Shown piece after piece: positions 5,357 to 7,004 of a DNA stretch of 7,004 nt. Source of the DNA: Cyanobacteria bacterium UBA11370 (lineage in GTDB: Bacteria > Cyanobacteriota > Cyanobacteriia > Cyanobacteriales > Coleofasciculaceae); assembly GCA_003486645.1 (NCBI GenBank), contig DNGI01000453.1:1-7004 (forward strand), written 5' to 3'. The first letter of the stretch is position 1. Each line of letters starts with the position of its first letter. The notes beneath the pieces are model-generated. The model saw only the letters and a program-made list of their open reading frames with translations, was not told the DNA's origin and ran no database searches. The position numbers and the translations under genes are program-made.

Positions 5357-5899
5357 ATGGCTAAAGTTCACCTGCGTAAAATTACACGAGATAATCTGAG
5401 AGAGTGTCTTGCTCTCCAGGTAGATGATTGGCAGAAATGTTTAGTTGCTACAACCGCTCAATCATTAGCAGAAGCCTATGTTAATTCCAATCTTTTTCCT
5501 TTTGCTGTCTATGAGGCTTTTGCCTGTGGTTATGAACAACCAGAAGTGCCGATGGTTGGATTTACGATGTATGAGATTGTTGCTGGTGTGGGATTTATCA
5601 TGCGTCTGATGATTGACCGCAAACATCAGCGTAGAGGGTATGGACGAGCAACAATGCTAGAGGTGATTCGCCGCCTCAAACTATGTCCTGATATCGAACA
5701 GGCAAAAGATGTTTTTCCGGTTGCGAAACGAGTTCTGCTGACAGCCTATGCAGACACGGATGCTGCGATTGAGTCGATTAATAGTGCCCGACTGGATTAC
5801 TACTTGCTCAAGCCTTGGGACCCACCCGAAGAGCGGCTCTATCCCGTTTTAGATGATTTGTTGGATGACTGGATAGCAGCATTCCGTCCAACCCTTTGA
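5357..5899 (+). CDS. Chimera: GNAT acetyltransferase N-terminus fused to C-terminal half of a response-regulator receiver domain
   Basis: The 180-residue frame has two unrelated halves. Residues 1-112 are GNAT-like: VHLRKITRDNLRECLALQVD at the start, VGFIMRLMIDRKHQRRGYGR (78-97) with the acetyl-CoA loop, then EVIRRLKL. From about 116 on the sequence is the end of a receiver domain: FPVAKRVLLTAYADTDAAIE (120-139) holds the conserved Thr129, and YYLLKPWDPPEERLYPVLDD (148-167) holds the conserved Lys152. This form of receiver tail is typical of response regulators fused to thioredoxin-reductase-like flavoproteins, whose remainder follows directly. The phosphoacceptor Asp and the first half of the receiver domain are gone, as are GNAT motif B and the acceptor site. 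The junction lies near 5690-5705 and preserves frame. A good ribosome site (GGAAG, spacing six) suggests it is still translated. Neither half should be active. The stop results from a one-base frame change near 5891. Confidence 0.8.
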   Translation: MAKVHLRKITRDNLRECLALQVDDWQKCLVATTAQSLAEAYVNSNLFPFAVYEAFACGYEQPEVPMVGFTMYEIVAGVGFIMRLMIDRKHQRRGYGRATMLEVIRRLKLCPDIEQAKDVFPVAKRVLLTAYADTDAAIESINSARLDYYLLKPWDPPEERLYPVLDDLLDDWIAAFRPTL

Positions 5900-6926
5900 A
5901 GGCATTCGCGTCGTGGGTAATCGCTGGTCGCCTTTTTCGCATCAGGTGAAAGACTTCCTGGCGCGGAACCAGATTCCTTACCAGTGGTTGGATATTGAAC
6001 TAGAGCCAGAGGCGGCAAAACTCGTGGAATACGCGGAAGCCGATGGCAGGCAGCACTTGCCCTTGGTTCTGTTTCCCGATGGTTCCCGACTCATTCAACC
6101 TTCTAATTTAGCGATCGCAGAAAAGATTGGACTGAGAACCCAAGCAGAGCGCCCTTTTTACGATCTGGCGATCGTGGGGGGTGGGCCTGCGGGATTGGCA
6201 GCAGCCGTCTATGGCGCGTCTGAGGGATTGAGTACCGTCTTGATTGAGCGAGAGGCACCGGGCGGACAGGCAGGCTCCAGTTCCCGTATTGAGAACTATC
6301 TGGGGTTTCCTGTAGGCTTAAGTGGCAGCGATTTGGCGCGACGAGCTGTCACCCAAGCACGGCGATTTGGGGTAGAGATTCTCACCCCTCAAGAAGTTAA
6401 AGGAGTGCGGCTGCAAGACCCCTACCGGGTTTTGCAATTGGCGGACGGTAGCGAGATTAGCTGTCATGCCCTCCTCGTGGCAACGGGCGTTTCCTACCGC
6501 TGGCTCAATGTGCCAGGAGCCGATAAGCTGACTGGGGCAGGTGTCTACTACGGTGCCGCCATGACCGAAGCGATCGCTTGTAGCAATGAAGAGGTTTACC
6601 TAGTAGGTGGGGCAAACTCCGCTGGACAGGCAGCCATGCACTTCTCTAAATATGCCAGCAAAGTAACCATGCTGGTGCGGGGAGAGTCGCTGACTAGCAG
6701 TATGTCTCAGTATCTGATTGACCAGATTGCCGCAACCGAAAACATCCAAGTTTGCACCTGTTGCAGTGTCGTGGAAGTGAAAGGGGACGAACACCTGGAA
6801 GCCATCGTGATTGCTCATGCCAAAACTGGAGAAATCAATACGGTACCTGCGCGATCGCTGTTCATCTTCATCGGTGCCAGTCCCAAAACCGATTGGTTGG
6901 ATGGCGCGATCGAACTTCTTTGGTGA
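5892..6926 (+). pseudogene. Glutaredoxin-like plus thioredoxin-reductase-like part of a REC-TrxR fusion flavoprotein, truncated
   Basis: Similarity begins at PFEGIRVVGNRWSP, seven codons before the first usable start (GTG 5913). Counting from that GTG, residues 1-70 form a glutaredoxin-like domain lacking the CxxC (SPFSH instead) but keeping a LPLVLF strand. Residues 84-335 are thioredoxin-reductase-like: FAD motif GGGPAG (89-94), APGGQAGSSSRIENYLGFP (115-133), LLVATG (187-192), NADPH motif GGANSAG (232-238) and FIGASPKTDWLDG (319-331). The redox CxxC is replaced by YYGAAMTEA, normal for this fusion group as I know it, so it likely oxidises NADPH without disulphide relay. The protein ends at ELLW, about where the second FAD motif (G.(F/Y)A.GD) should still follow, so FAD binding is probably lost. 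Its receiver part is in the preceding frame, one base out. GTG 5913 follows the previous stop by 13 bases, so reinitiation could still yield a 337-residue product. Confidence 0.8.
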
Positions 6927-6984
6927 AATTCCAACCCTGACTGATGAACCTGTACTGGTGACGATGCGGGCAGCAACAGACTAG
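6910..6984 (+). pseudogene. Fragment of a cyclic-nucleotide-binding domain (CNBD), probably from a sensor kinase gene
   Basis: In the frame one base on from the flavoprotein, NFFGEIPTLTDEPVLVTMRA then ATD and TAG (6982-6984) follow. FFGE-hydrophobic-P-L....P...T.RA is the phosphate-binding-cassette region of cyclic-nucleotide-binding domains. In related loci I recall a CNBD-histidine kinase beside the REC-TrxR flavoprotein, with this segment as (N/D/A)FFGE.PLL...P...T.RALTDCRL. Only about 23 residues are kept. It is joined near 6909-6915 to the flavoprotein gene and cut at the right by a different sequence. It has no start of its own other than an ATG at 6901 and is surely non-functional. Confidence 0.6.
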
Positions 6985-7004
6985 ACCTCTTGCGAAAGTC
7001 GATT
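6984..7004. mobile_element. Possible terminal end of an insertion sequence at the window edge
   Basis: GACCTCTTGCGAAAGTCG and the last bases begin exactly where CNBD similarity stops (TD should be followed by Cys-Arg-Leu). The (A)GACCTCTTGC.AAAGT pattern resembles IS ends I have seen in cyanobacteria, probably of the IS5 group, and CTAG (6981-6984) could be a target duplication. Only 20 bases are visible, so this is a guess. Confidence 0.3.

Noticed and set aside
1..7004. CRISPR array, tRNA or rRNA genes
   Set aside because: No regularly spaced repeat units, tRNA arm patterns or rRNA-like sequence were seen on either strand.

Overview
The window looks like accessory DNA from a cyanobacterium, probably a filamentous one. 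The octamer GCGATCGC (the HIP1 signature of many cyanobacteria) occurs five times (1879, 4139, 6111, 6570, 6851). A heptad repeat of the STRR type lies at 2717-2744, and a C5/G5 hairpin repeat of a kind I associate with cyanobacterial genomes lies at 1720-1743. The gene families also fit. Whether this is plasmid or chromosome cannot be told from the sequence, although the left-hand cassette belongs to a type usually carried on plasmids and integrative elements.

Left, minus strand (1-1398): the end of a PRTRC-type cassette. It holds a prokaryotic E2 (ubiquitin-conjugating-like) protein with a clear PNVYPDGRICFG active-site motif, translationally coupled (TGATG) to a JAB/JAMM metallopeptidase with HSHG...SQQD that runs off the left edge. 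A further fragment overlaps the start of the E2 gene and may be the tail of the next cassette member. The rightward end of the cassette is broken.

Junction zone (about 1399-1843): a decayed IS630-type transposase lacking its N-terminus, its first catalytic Asp and everything after it, with a frame change at an A8 run, running into the hairpin repeat.

Middle, plus strand (1844-4804): two paralogous NAD(P)-binding F420-reductase-like oxidoreductases flanking a quinone-oxidoreductase remnant of about 50 residues, then an NmrA-like atypical SDR and an EthD-domain protein. The co-directional, closely spaced genes suggest a small redox or detoxification cluster. Its substrate is unknown.

Right, plus strand (4878-7004): an intact GNAT acetyltransferase, followed by several gene pieces joined end to end. 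The N-terminal two thirds of a second GNAT are fused in frame to the second half of a response-regulator receiver domain. A one-base frame change follows, then the glutaredoxin-like and thioredoxin-reductase-like parts of the same REC-TrxR fusion protein. That is cut before its second FAD motif and joined out of frame to a 23-residue piece of a cyclic-nucleotide-binding domain. The piece stops at what may be an IS end at the window edge. I interpret this as a once intact signalling/redox locus (REC-TrxR flavoprotein plus CNBD sensor kinase) reduced by deletions.

The two main points of interest are the E2/JAB ubiquitin-like cassette and the in-frame GNAT-receiver chimera. The rest is accessory metabolism and genomic debris. 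I see no RNA genes, CRISPR array or convincing intrinsic terminator.
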